Shown here: one piece after another, positions 7,001-14,998 of the stretch | Layout: every line of letters begins with the position of its first letter | How positions within the stretch are numbered: position 1 is the stretch's first letter | Source: a virus | IMG/VR virus record: IMGVR_UViG_3300010233_000172 | Location: 1,507 to 29,219 of that record | Strand: one strand, 5' to 3' | DNA length: 27,713 nucleotides | Notes under the pieces: generated by a model | Told to the model about the DNA's origin: nothing | Databases searched by the model: none | The model's input: the letters and a program-made list of their open reading frames with translations, nothing else | Translations under genes and position numbers: made by a program

Positions 7001-9169
7001 ACGTTTCTTGGCAATGCGCCACGCTTCTGAAACTTTAGTAACTCCAACCATTTGCAAACCGACTTTACTAGATATAGTCTTAATGTTCGCGTTGGTGATT
7101 GTAACTTTGTCACGCTTGTAATCGTTAGCTGAATTGGTAAAATCAACTTCAATTTCAGCAGCTCTATCTTCCATTGAAACAAATGTCTCAGTAAATGAAT
7201 CAACGCCCGTATTGCCCACAGAGAAGAGTTGAACAGGGTCAGACGGCTTGTCTATAGCAAGGGTTAGTTTAACCCCATTCCAGACAAGTATAGCTCCCCC
7301 AATCTGGCATACAGTCATCGCCGCGTCCCAAAGATTTGTCTCAGCGTCAAAGCCACCGTTGAAGGTTATGCGTTTTTCGGTTTCAACACCGACGCCACTT
7401 GGAACAAGTTCGTCACAGTAGTCAGCCCACTCTTTAAACTTAACAACATCCAAGCGGGAAGGGTTAATGCCGTCGTAGCGAATAACGACGTAAGGATCGG
7501 CTTCAGTTCCCGAACCTGAATACACAGGTTGAGTCAGTACATCGAAGAGAACCCAAGCTGGATTGTTGCTGAAGTTTATAACCCAAGCCGAACCGTTCCA
7601 AATTCTGACAACCAAGCAATCGGCTATTACTGAAAAGCGCAAACTACCTGAAAGTGTATCGGTGGCAAGTGAACGTATACCGACTAAAGCATGTCGTGAA
7701 TATTGAAACGGAGTCATCACCATTTCGCGCACAGCACTTAAGTAAAGATCGTTTGAGATAGTAGAAAGTGAATTGTCTGCTGTGATTCTTGTAACTTTAA
7801 CGTTCCAAGTTCCGTGGGCCAAACCGAACACACGCCAAATTCTACGAACTACTTTTTGAGAACTTGAAACAACTGTAGAATAGAGGGTTTGACCTGAAGA
7901 CCAAGGTACAGATTCAGGTGAATAAGTAACCGAATCTTTATTTCCAAAATAATGCCAAGTTAAACCAGTGGTTGCGTCCACATCACCTTCAATGTGGTAT
8001 GGAATATAACCAGCAGCATCACCGATACCGCCGCCGTCATAGTAATAACTGTAATCAGTATCACCAGCCGTAGTTTCAACCCAAGCTTTTCCAACTATAA
8101 CGTTGGGGTTTGTAGCAAACGATTGAATATCAATCCATTTACCTAACGACCATCGCTTTATATCTTGATAAGTAACGTTATTACTTTCACTTGTTAAAAT
8201 GTGACTATCTGTACCGTTTGTAATTTCAACTTTCAAGTCAACGGACTGTGATTCAAATGCACCAGTTTGTTGATTTATTTTATATAAACCTTGAGGGAAA
8301 GTTACTTCAACTTCAAGACCATCAAACGCAGTTCCGGCAGGAGTATATGTATACGGGGAGTTAACGACTGTAACTTTTTGAGATAAAGCATGTTCGACAA
8401 TCGTTGTTTTAAAGTTCGGAATAGCGTCTTGATTTAACCAACCATACCTGACGGGCGTTTCAACCATACTGAAGTTAGCAACAGGCTGATCGTTCACCAT
8501 CATATCAGCGTGAGCTATTTTTGAAAATGGCCCAATGCCTAAATCAATAAGTGCGTTTATATACTGCTTGTCACCGTCGCTTTCAATGTATCCGCCTATG
8601 ATATTACCGTACAGTTTGTTAGTACCGTACCAACGAGGAACAGGCACACCTTGTTGCTGCAATGACTGAGGACTCCACGAATAAGCATTGCTGTTATTGA
8701 AGTTATTACCGAGAGCAGGTGTGCTTGGCTTAGGTGGGGGTAAGACTGCATTTACAAGCAGCCCACCGGCCACCATCAACCCGCCAGCTATCAGACCTGA
8801 AGCAAATGCACTACCCGTGGCACTCGCACCGAGCGCCCCTTGCATAAATCCAGCACCAAGAGGGCCGGTTAGATACATTGCAACTGCTACTACAACAATC
8901 ATGCCAATTATTCGACCGATTTGTTTGCCATCAGCCCCGCCAATAATCGGCACAAATAGAATGCAATCACCAGCACAGGGAAATACTTCAATTAACCTTT
9001 CTTCAGGTACTACAATTCCGTTCAATGAAACAGCAAACGTAACTCCTGTAGGCATTGTTGCGTGAATTTCAGCAAGCGATTGTCCCGGTACGTATTTCCA
9101 TTGAACTACATCACGATCTGCTCTGTTTATTGAATTGTGTATTTTAGTTAATGTTAAAGTTTCATTCAT
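4076..9169 (-). CDS. Central tail tip/host-specificity protein, gpJ-like with gpI-like N-terminus
   Basis: This 1697-aa protein forms the tail tip that contacts the receptor. Residues 1-75 look like a small beta-grasp domain, and 83-145 are a hydrophobic Gly/Ala-rich stretch with two membrane-like helices; both resemble lambda gpI, so this may be an I-J fusion. The gpJ core follows from about 150 (GVPVPRWYGTNKLYGNIIGG). About 988-1077 is a fibronectin III domain (PSDIASFTATF ... WIKAFDTSGNES), with a second FNIII-like unit at about 1083-1180. About 1262-1305 is a short carbohydrate-binding-like motif (YQCILASTGDSPPNATYW). From about 1520 the sequence is like DUF1983 (NGNLIVDETITATTIGANQI), a C-terminal region common in gpJ homologues. 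It starts in an ATGA overlap with the NlpC/P60 gene and ends 23 bp inside the opposing lipoprotein gene. Confidence 0.92.
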   Translation of the reverse strand: MNETLTLTKIHNSINRADRDVVQWKYVPGQSLAEIHATMPTGVTFAVSLNGIVVPEERLIEVFPCAGDCILFVPIIGGADGKQIGRIIGMIVVVAVAMYLTGPLGAGFMQGALGASATGSAFASGLIAGGLMVAGGLLVNAVLPPPKPSTPALGNNFNNSNAYSWSPQSLQQQGVPVPRWYGTNKLYGNIIGGYIESDGDKQYINALIDLGIGPFSKIAHADMMVNDQPVANFSMVETPVRYGWLNQDAIPNFKTTIVEHALSQKVTVVNSPYTYTPAGTAFDGLEVEVTFPQGLYKINQQTGAFESQSVDLKVEITNGTDSHILTSESNNVTYQDIKRWSLGKWIDIQSFATNPNVIVGKAWVETTAGDTDYSYYYDGGGIGDAAGYIPYHIEGDVDATTGLTWHYFGNKDSVTYSPESVPWSSGQTLYSTVVSSSQKVVRRIWRVFGLAHGTWNVKVTRITADNSLSTISNDLYLSAVREMVMTPFQYSRHALVGIRSLATDTLSGSLRFSVIADCLVVRIWNGSAWVINFSNNPAWVLFDVLTQPVYSGSGTEADPYVVIRYDGINPSRLDVVKFKEWADYCDELVPSGVGVETEKRITFNGGFDAETNLWDAAMTVCQIGGAILVWNGVKLTLAIDKPSDPVQLFSVGNTGVDSFTETFVSMEDRAAEIEVDFTNSANDYKRDKVTITNANIKTISSKVGLQMVGVTKVSEAWRIAKKRLLYNELITRNVSWKADIDAIACTVGDVVLLQSDVPQWGLGGRIVSATTTSVVLDQIVTIAAATSYSILIRLGSDTIVERTISNAPGTTNTLTVTSAFETVPSPYDVYTFGISNQESKPFRISSIQKSGDLEATISAVEYNVNIYNDEGDPVIPVPNYSQLKTWPTFSGLVLTEGVEKLAGGGVSNVVNVDYDNISDASTWPKVELLVSEAGAAFVSKGVFIINELAYFTVSQGLSYRVVVRAINSIGEFQPVSSGISGVITTTGQDTVPSDIASFTATFVGNLFKLVWTPNTEYDLDYYEIRSGSSWGTGVTLQAEWSGNSYEYRPTASGAVAFWIKAFDTSGNESATAATASATAPTADVPTAIVPISQLLEIDLDITFDMSRQDTQYVEIHAASTNDRNSASWIGTAKEKRWKHRDLNNATIRYYWVRIVNVFGETGAWYPSGINAGVQGSTMSNPTAMLQLLNADVTSDSANAYLAGETSLINILDTRNMLFELGVVGPGIAATYTEAIAQASSEMNKNKTLLTTLNGMVSGLLAPAAYDAGTAYVVGNLVTGSDTLIYQCILASTGDSPPNATYWQSISDFATLISDIQTNLDAATATWTSTASTLTADIAALAGSPSGRVTIAETNITQNSTDITLQGTSITGPLAFVAGAVVESGVQIESVTDVLPLEIEVSKTRINMDTANSAITLQAGRISGAEGRLSSAEIAIDGANAAINLRATSADLSGQVDILSDLIGLKLNATGTVGPGIAISWTDGSHTRSNITLLTDTLAIAKPDGTGSKNVFSVGTVGGVSSVGINGNLIVDETITATTIGANQIITDSANIADAVITSAHIQDLTVDSLQIANNAVTVAIDATLSDFTNTSVLQQWYTVSLVVDSNTVNKPHYFSFYAQCDTSQAFITIYFRNNTNTANDKAILVPMITSYGNFNALIATGGYTPTTEGTHNIIIFGSPLSTAHFTNGNFFIQVAKK

Positions 9170-9546
9170 GTGAGCAACCTGTAAAACCCTGCAATTTTAT
9201 GTTGCCATTGCAAACTATCAATACGTTCCACCGTCACACTTGAATTTCGAGTTATGTGAATGAATTGCGTAGAATTAAGCATCATACCCACATGGGAGAC
9301 GTAAGGAGGGTATAATTTGAACATTACCAAACAGTAAGTTTCAGGACTGCTTATTTGAGTTGTATATTTAGCCAAACCTTCAGCAAAACGTTCGGATTGC
9401 ACAGCCGGTTCGTCGCTGCTATCATAATGAGGAAACTTAAAATTCATGCGTTTGAAAAGTTCGACCATCAAACCTTTACAATCGTAAGCGTCAGGGCCGA
9501 TTGCTCCATAATCAAATTTCTTACCAAGTAGGTCGAAGTAATACAT
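9166..9546 (-). CDS. NlpC/P60-family tail tip peptidase
   Basis: This 126-aa protein is a compact NlpC/P60 papain-like domain. The catalytic cysteine is C23 in YDCKGLMVEL, the catalytic histidine H85 in SHVGMML, and the third polar residue probably H97 in FIHITR. The family cleaves peptidoglycan stem peptides. In tails it corresponds to the second half of lambda gpK and is thought to help the tail cross the cell wall. The JAMM domain of gpK is absent. The gene sits between the gpL-like and gpJ-like genes, exactly the lambda order, joined by a TGATG junction on one side and an ATGA on the other. Confidence 0.88.
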   Translation of the reverse strand: MYYFDLLGKKFDYGAIGPDAYDCKGLMVELFKRMNFKFPHYDSSDEPAVQSERFAEGLAKYTTQISSPETYCLVMFKLYPPYVSHVGMMLNSTQFIHITRNSSVTVERIDSLQWQHKIAGFYRLLT

Positions 9547-10196
9547 CAGGCAAACCTCAAGCCGCCAGATTCGAGACCTGGAAAGCCGCCGAAACGAGGA
9601 GCGTTGCTCTTTGCTTCACAAGCGGCAAGAGTTCTGTCACAAGTTGTATCGGAACCAGCGTAGGCACATTCGTCGCCAAGGTGTGAGCCTGAAGCTCTGA
9701 CTATAGGGGAATTGAACTGCCAGTTGCAATGAGCGGCAAAATACTTATCGGCGGGAAAGCGACGGCGCAAAGGGTTTGAAGCACCACACTTCAATGTTAC
9801 CCATTGAGCTGTACATGTTGCTTGCAGCACTTCAAATTCCATTGTCAATTCAGCATAATCTTCGGACAACAAACCGGCGTTGACAATTATCAATTCAACG
9901 GTTGTTCCTAAAGCACCATTTAATGCTTCGAGATGACTTTGCAGAACTCTGGTTATGTTTGAAACTTGCAACGAAATCGACGGAATTTCACCTGAGTTGG
10001 TTTCTTTGGGAAGTTCGATTTGCACAGGAAAAGCTGTATAAGTGTTACTCTGAAAAACAATATCCTCAGTGTTTGGCACGATCCTGAAAACGGTATTGTC
10101 CGGCGACGGCAAGGTGAGCGTCAGCAGCATCAACCAGGGGGAGTCTTGGCCAAAAGCGTTCTTGGCTTGCCGTAGCGCGAGTGGGATGTTTTTCAA
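9546..10196 (-). CDS. gpL-like minor tail protein with probable Fe-S cysteines
   Basis: This 216-aa protein belongs to the lambda gpL-like tail tip family. The N-terminal half is a beta domain. The C-terminal part has C157, C177, C186 and C193 and ends in RFGGFPG (201-207), the hallmark of this family (CAY.G ... CD.T..AC ... N..RFGGFPG). Lambda gpL and relatives have been shown to hold a [4Fe-4S] cluster with such cysteines, so metal binding is likely. Start is TTG 10196, chosen because GGAG lies six bases before it and no better start is near. Six cysteines in all (128 and 137 also) are present. It follows the gpM-like gene and overlaps the NlpC/P60 start (TGATG). Confidence 0.85.
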   Translation of the reverse strand: MKNIPLALRQAKNAFGQDSPWLMLLTLTLPSPDNTVFRIVPNTEDIVFQSNTYTAFPVQIELPKETNSGEIPSISLQVSNITRVLQSHLEALNGALGTTVELIIVNAGLLSEDYAELTMEFEVLQATCTAQWVTLKCGASNPLRRRFPADKYFAAHCNWQFNSPIVRASGSHLGDECAYAGSDTTCDRTLAACEAKSNAPRFGGFPGLESGGLRFA

Positions 10197-10238
10197 GTCT
10201 TACTCCGAATATTCAGATGTGTGCATATAAGCACAATT

Positions 10239-10574
10239 CTACACTGTTTGCAAGGAGAAATTGACCGGCCAAAGCCCTTTTGAATCAGGTGTTCGACCTT
10301 TGGTAAAACGCTTGCTGTAACGCACGTTGTATGTCACGCCTTCGTCTGGATTCGTCCAACCGAAGATACCTGAACCAGTTACCGAAATATCGTGTGCTTC
10401 AAGCAAAGCAAGATCGGCTGCATTCAGCAACATAGTTATGTCAAACGTTAAGATACGTCGCGTGGTTCGAGGTCGAGTGTGAACGTATCCCGCTTCGGTA
10501 GGTGAACGTAGTGTATTGTCAACAATCTGACGATCTATTTTATTAGGTACCCTTGATAATGTGGGAAATGCCAT
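10239..10574 (-). CDS. Minor tail protein, probable gpM-like
   Basis: This 111-aa protein lies between the tape measure and the gpL-like protein, the place of lambda gpM. Sequence features such as FDITMLLNAADLALLEAHD and the closing WPVNFSLQTV fit the small beta-rich minor tail proteins that join tape measure and tip. The start at ATG 10574 is preceded by GAGGTTAATT overlapping the end of the tape-measure gene. Family assignment rests mainly on order and general pattern, so another small tip protein is possible. Confidence 0.7.
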   Translation of the reverse strand: MAFPTLSRVPNKIDRQIVDNTLRSPTEAGYVHTRPRTTRRILTFDITMLLNAADLALLEAHDISVTGSGIFGWTNPDEGVTYNVRYSKRFTKGRTPDSKGLWPVNFSLQTV

Positions 10575-10576
10575 AA

Positions 10577-13570
10577 TTAACCTCGCACTGCGTTTCTGAA
10601 TGTATAGTCTGTGTCAAGGGCTTCGAGAATAATTGTCTTGACCATTTGTTTACCGTCAAAGGTTGAGCCGCCGTCACGTTGCTTCATTTGAGTTCCTGTG
10701 TTGTTTTGCAGGATGAACGTTGTGTTACCGGCTGAAGCCGTTGCTGCTGAAGTACCGCTTAAATTTGCGCCAGGAGTTGATGTGGCAGCTTTAGCTAACA
10801 CTTTAGTCATTACCGTAGGTGAAGTTGTCGGTGCATATATCCCAGGGCCAGTTGCGTCTTGCCCAGGTACGTTATACCCACCAGCGAGCATATTTGTCAT
10901 ACCTTGGGCAAGCACCCCAGTCACTTGTTGCTGAATAAAGATACGAACCATGTCAGAAATGATCGCATCAGCAAATTGCTTAAAGTTCAACTTACCGTTT
11001 ACTACAAACGAAACTAACGCATCTTCCATACCTTTAAATATCGAAGTTGTAATTGACTTTACGTGTTCACCCATGTTAGTTGCGGATTCAGCATAAGACT
11101 TCAAAGCATTACTAAAGCCACCCATTGCAGTTTGGTCAAACATAGCTTTTTGAGTTTCAAGAATCTGCTTTTGGGTAGCATTTAACTTCAACATTTCTTC
11201 GTTCCGAGCTTTATCAAAAGCAATACCCACCGGAATATCCGACAATTCTAATTGCTCTTTAGCAAGCAATTCTCTTTGCAGATTAAGTTTGTTTTCAAGC
11301 AATTCGTTTGTTGAGATTAAACCCATTTTACTTTCAAACTCAAGATCGGTGATTTGACTTTGAGTTGATAGTATTTCTTTTTGACGTTGTACTTTAATGC
11401 TATTAAGTTTATCTTTATCAGCAGCGTCACCTTTTAACCTATCGATCTCAGCTTGAGCATTAGCCACAGCTTGACTTTCAGTCACACCTTTAGCAGTCAT
11501 TTGATCTTTAGTATATTGCGACAAAGAACTATATTTAGCTATCCAACTGTCGAGCTTGGTTTGAACAGCGGCTACATCACGCTCAACTTTGGTTGCTTCA
11601 GACCTATCGGCAAAACCATTGAACGACCCAACTAGATCATTCATTGCCATAGTTTCTTTGTTTTGCAGGTTTTTAGTTAGTTTATCTTGAATCCATTTAA
11701 AGGCGTCGTTTGCCTTACCCTCAAAACCTTCGCTTTGCATTGCTTTTGTCCAAGTCACTTGTTCCGACAAAGACATTGATTCATACGCTGTTTTTAAATT
11801 ATTAACGCGAGTTTGTATCTTACCTAAACTTTTTTCATAACTATCTGGAATTGATTCGTCCAACGCTTGAGCAAACATTCCTATAAAAGAATTATATTTT
11901 GAAGGGTCGTATTTATCTTCAGAACCACCGACTTTAATGCCTTTAGGGGTTTTAACCGGTTCTTTATCCTGCTTCATGTAATCAATAGCCATTTGATTCA
12001 TTTGAAAATTAGAACCGAACTTGATTGCCCCGGCTTCTTTCCAATGTGTTATATCTTCATCGGAAGCCATTGGATTTTTAGCAAGAATTGCCTGTAATTG
12101 TTCTCTTGTTATTTTGCCATCTAACGTTTTAGCTTTTAGATTTGTAACTCTTGTGTCAATAGCTTGATTGTCAAAGTATTTTTTAGCTCCGTACATCCCG
12201 AACGTAGCCAAACCAGCAAGTAATAAATTAAGTCCACCCGTTGCGGTAGTTACTTCAATAGCTATTGCGCCTAACGCTTTAACAACACTATACATCCCCG
12301 CCGTAATGACTGCCCACACGGCAGGCTCGCCTACTTTATAAATAGCCGAAGCCATTGAACCAAAAACTTTAGCAACAGAAACAACATCGTCAAAGTTACT
12401 TTTCAACCAAGCTTGTATTTTTTCCTTATTTTCATCTGCATATTTTGTAATTTCTTTCATCTTTTCAACAATCAGCGCAAAACCTTGAGTCAACCCACCT
12501 CTCAAAATTTGGTCCCGCATCGTCACCATAGTTGTCTTAACGGTATCCCAAAGTGCGCCTATATCACCAGAAGCAGCGGCAAAACCTGTAAGCAACGGAG
12601 CGAGTTTTTCAAGAACTAAACCGTAGTTACCCGTTTCCTGAGAAATCTTTTTCCAATCTTCAAGATGTGTTTTAAGTTGCCCACCATCAAGAGCATTTAA
12701 GAGCTTAAACAATCTATCCCCAGGACGATTTTCACCAGTAACCAAGGCTCTGACTTCCTGCGAATATTGCATGTCTTTATTAGGATCACCTGCTGTAATT
12801 ACAGCAAGGGCGTTGGCAATCCGCTTATACCCGTCAACCTGTTTTGCGTTATTTGTGTCAATCAGCACACCTTGTAAAACGAATTGATCGTTCATCAATT
12901 GGAGCTGTTTAGCTGAAGCCACTGTAGATGAAGACATTCTGACAAGCGTGTCTTGAACAGATGTAGCGTAAGCTTTATTGTCAGCATAAGCCCCAGCAAC
13001 ATCTTTAATGTTAGTTTGCATTGACGTTATGATTGCAGCGTTCTTTACAATCGAAGATTGATATGAGTCTACAGCTTCGAGTACAACGCGAGGCATTGAG
13101 CCTATTGCGCTCATAATGTTATTAATTAAAGAATAAAGAATCTGAATCTTGGCAATTGCAGCTACTGAAGCGAGTGAAAAGCCATTCATCCCTTCAATAT
13201 GACCTTTCATCATGTTTCCACTACCGTCCAAACCTGCTAGTTTTTCTTTCATCGCAGTTTGAGCGCGAGCTATTTCATTAGCACTCGCAACACCGCTATT
13301 CTTAATACGTTCAAAAGCAGCTTGTATATTAGCAGCTTCTCTATCAATCTGAAGCCCTGACTTTATATTTAAAGTATTAAAAGATTGTTGCAAACGATCT
13401 ATTGACGTAATGCCGATAGATGACATTTTGCCTATGGCTAGTTCAGCGGCTTTTGCAGAATTTCCGACGCTATTACCCCAACGCTCTACGAGCTGTGCAG
13501 CTCTACCCATATCTGAATCGAAACGAGCAGTATTAGCCGAAAGACTTATTACAAGATCACCCAAACTCAT
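10577..13570 (-). CDS. Tail tape measure protein
   Basis: At 997 aa this is the typical long, mainly helical protein that sets tail length. The N-terminus (GDLVISLSANTARFDSDMGRA) matches tape-measure proteins of lambda-type tails. A hydrophobic Gly/Ala-rich segment lies at about 413-458, and long charged coiled-coil stretches at about 560-830. The C-terminal part contains SFVVNGKLNFKQFADAIISD, a region common near the end of such proteins. At the usual 0.15 nm per residue it would specify a tail of about 150 nm. The gene starts in an ATGA overlap with the gp10-like gene and is preceded by the frameshifted chaperones, as in most siphoviruses. Confidence 0.92.
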   Translation of the reverse strand: MSLGDLVISLSANTARFDSDMGRAAQLVERWGNSVGNSAKAAELAIGKMSSIGITSIDRLQQSFNTLNIKSGLQIDREAANIQAAFERIKNSGVASANEIARAQTAMKEKLAGLDGSGNMMKGHIEGMNGFSLASVAAIAKIQILYSLINNIMSAIGSMPRVVLEAVDSYQSSIVKNAAIITSMQTNIKDVAGAYADNKAYATSVQDTLVRMSSSTVASAKQLQLMNDQFVLQGVLIDTNNAKQVDGYKRIANALAVITAGDPNKDMQYSQEVRALVTGENRPGDRLFKLLNALDGGQLKTHLEDWKKISQETGNYGLVLEKLAPLLTGFAAASGDIGALWDTVKTTMVTMRDQILRGGLTQGFALIVEKMKEITKYADENKEKIQAWLKSNFDDVVSVAKVFGSMASAIYKVGEPAVWAVITAGMYSVVKALGAIAIEVTTATGGLNLLLAGLATFGMYGAKKYFDNQAIDTRVTNLKAKTLDGKITREQLQAILAKNPMASDEDITHWKEAGAIKFGSNFQMNQMAIDYMKQDKEPVKTPKGIKVGGSEDKYDPSKYNSFIGMFAQALDESIPDSYEKSLGKIQTRVNNLKTAYESMSLSEQVTWTKAMQSEGFEGKANDAFKWIQDKLTKNLQNKETMAMNDLVGSFNGFADRSEATKVERDVAAVQTKLDSWIAKYSSLSQYTKDQMTAKGVTESQAVANAQAEIDRLKGDAADKDKLNSIKVQRQKEILSTQSQITDLEFESKMGLISTNELLENKLNLQRELLAKEQLELSDIPVGIAFDKARNEEMLKLNATQKQILETQKAMFDQTAMGGFSNALKSYAESATNMGEHVKSITTSIFKGMEDALVSFVVNGKLNFKQFADAIISDMVRIFIQQQVTGVLAQGMTNMLAGGYNVPGQDATGPGIYAPTTSPTVMTKVLAKAATSTPGANLSGTSAATASAGNTTFILQNNTGTQMKQRDGGSTFDGKQMVKTIILEALDTDYTFRNAVRG

Positions 13571-14067
13571 TCAGAACCTCCGGTATTAACTATCGTTCTT
13601 CCGCCGTCTTCTATTCGAGATAAAATATAATTTCTAATAACTAAAGTTGCATCTTCTTTCATCATTTCAAATGCACTTCTCATAAAAGTTCTTCCATACA
13701 TTTTACTACTTCCAAATTCAACCCATCGCCAATACCACGTATCTTTATTTTTAACATACACTTCGTATGATATTTTATGGCCGCGTGTACCACTTTTATC
13801 CACTTTAACACGAATCATTTTTTTCAAATTCCCAGGCATGATCCAAGTGCCTAGTTTCTGCTTTTTAGACTTTAATAAATGAGGTGCGTCGCTTTTAGGC
13901 GCATATTCTCGCGCTTGTTTTTGAATCACAACAGCACCTGCTCGTATTGCCCCCGATAACACCTGTCGAGCCAATTTATCTGGAAACGATAGCATTGCTA
14001 TTTCCAAGTCTCGCAGACCTTCTATCTCAATTAAACCCATTCTAACTTTATCGCTCATATTGCCCAC
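13567..14067 (-). CDS. HK97 gp10-like tail component
   Basis: This 166-aa basic protein has the C-terminal signature of the HK97 gp10 family (WYWRWVEFGSSKMYGRTFMR, where the family has W..vEFGt....p.pFlrpA). The N-terminal helix (LRDLEIAMLSFPDKLARQVL) also fits. The family is implicated in tail assembly. GTG 14067 is in phase seven bases after an AGG; ATG 14058 is an alternative start. Its ribosome-binding site lies inside the right arm of an 11-bp inverted repeat. Its position between the chaperones and the tape measure is unusual, as gp10 more often precedes the tail terminator. Confidence 0.8.
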   Translation of the reverse strand: MGNMSDKVRMGLIEIEGLRDLEIAMLSFPDKLARQVLSGAIRAGAVVIQKQAREYAPKSDAPHLLKSKKQKLGTWIMPGNLKKMIRVKVDKSGTRGHKISYEVYVKNKDTWYWRWVEFGSSKMYGRTFMRSAFEMMKEDATLVIRNYILSRIEDGGRTIVNTGGSE

Positions 14068-14070
14068 AAA

Positions 14071-14115
14071 GAAGCCTGCTTAATTTCAACAGTATTGTCA
14101 AATCAAGCAGGCTTC
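14071..14115 (-). terminator. 11-bp hairpin between chaperone gpGT and gp10-like gene
   Basis: GAAGCCTGCTT (14071-14081) and AAGCAGGCTTC (14105-14115) are perfect inverted repeats with a 23-nt loop in a 54-bp gap. On the - strand the stem is followed by TTTGTGG, a weak T tract. It could be a partial terminator or, because the AGCAGG of the gp10-like gene is inside the stem, a translational control hairpin. Confidence 0.5.
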
Positions 14116-14121
14116 TCCTTA

Positions 14122-14879
14122 TCATCCAAAAATCTTATCAAAACATGCTTCGATTTCTTCAGGTGTCAATATCTTCTCAGGAGGACGTTCAACGAAGTTC
14201 ATAAAATCCATTGCTGTAAACGGCTCCGAACGTTGCTTTGAATCCCGGTTGAGATTTGCGTGTAAGGCCATTATGGAGCCGTGACGCAATTCCGATCTGA
14301 ACTCCCCGAACGGCTCAATATTCATGTAGGCATACCATTCGTTCAACTGCTTCGCTGTCAGGCCGAGTTTCCCTGGCAACCTGATACAAAGCTCTCGAAC
14401 TTTACCCCGCCACGTACCAAGGGGGATTCTCAGCAACGTGACGGGGGTTCCTGCAATCAGTTCGTCAGGGTGCCTTATTCCGAGGTGGAGGCAGAGTCTA
14501 AAAAGGGCAACTCGCTCTGGCTCCCGTCGGAGTTTTTTTCTTCTTCACCAGAAAGACCATTCAGGCGTCGTGCTGGATCAGCCAGCTTCAGAAACACATC
14601 TGAATTGAAACGTGACAGCTTTTCAACGTCGGCTTCAGTGAACAGTCTGTTGCCAGCTTCGTCAACTACGGAGTAAGAGATAAGGGCAGGCGTGAACCGA
14701 GCCATATCAATTACGTCTTTTCCGTTTTCATCTTTCTTCTGATTTTTTGGATCAGACCAAAGTGCAATGTAATCAGCACCGCCAATTTGTGACACAATTA
14801 CTTCGCCTTTTTTCAGTGTAACTACTTCGGTTTTTAAAGCACCTTCTTCAAACAATTCAGCTTTTGTTAAGATACTCAT
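14122..14879 (-). CDS. Tail assembly chaperone fusion gpGT (made by -1 frameshift)
   Basis: Translation starts at ATG 14879 and shifts back one base at A AAA AAC (14538-14532), then continues to the stop at 14122. The product would be 252 aa: 116 residues shared with gpG plus 136 residues of the T frame. The T frame is open through the overlap (LRREPERVALFRLCLHLGI, then RHPDEL) and carries a DUF4035-like motif (LNEWYAYMNIEPFGEF ... TAMDFMNF), the usual T half in lambda-type tails. The only T-frame start shown by simple ORF finding is a TTG at 14436 without a clear ribosome-binding site, supporting frameshift expression. The fusion recruits tail tube and tape measure during assembly and is not in the mature virion. 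Confidence 0.85.
14475..14879 (-). CDS. Tail assembly chaperone gpG
   Basis: This 134-aa unshifted product lies between the tail tube and tape-measure regions, the invariable place of the G chaperone. It has an alpha/beta N-terminal part (GEVIVSQIGGADYIALWSD) and a Ser/Glu-rich C-terminus. It ends 18 residues after the slippery heptamer, so gpG and gpGT share 116 residues. A ribosome-binding site, AAGGCG, is located before ATG 14879. The protein coats the tape measure before tube polymerisation in the lambda model. Confidence 0.82.
   Translation of the reverse strand: MSILTKAELFEEGALKTEVVTLKKGEVIVSQIGGADYIALWSDPKNQKKDENGKDVIDMARFTPALISYSVVDEAGNRLFTEADVEKLSRFNSDVFLKLADPARRLNGLSGEEEKNSDGSQSELPFLDSASTSE
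14532..14538 (-). promoter_or_regulatory. -1 ribosomal frameshift site A AAA AAC
   Basis: Read on the - strand, gpG codons GAA AAA AAC contain the heptamer A AAA AAC in the correct phase (X XXY YYZ). The overlapping T frame is exactly -1 and open for 32 codons before its first TTG. A longer run of seven A follows a G at 14540. This is one of the most efficient bacterial -1 slippery sequences. Confidence 0.9.
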
Positions 14880-14998
14880 TGCAATTTCGCCTTTCTGACG
14901 TTAAGTTATCACCCGAAGGTGTTTGAAATTAAAACTGAACAGCTTAAAGGTTTGCCGAAAATAACTTTTCAACCTAACTTTAAACCGCTCAAACTGAA

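Noticed and set aside
8688-9065. 125-codon + strand frame opposite the gpJ N-terminus
   Set aside because: It is a Pro/Ala-rich shadow of the Gly/Ala-rich hydrophobic region on the other strand, with no start signal.
14096-14101. TTGACA on the - strand within the hairpin loop at 14.1 kb
   Set aside because: No -10 box occurs at 16-18 bp (CAGGCT is found at 17), so a promoter is not supported.
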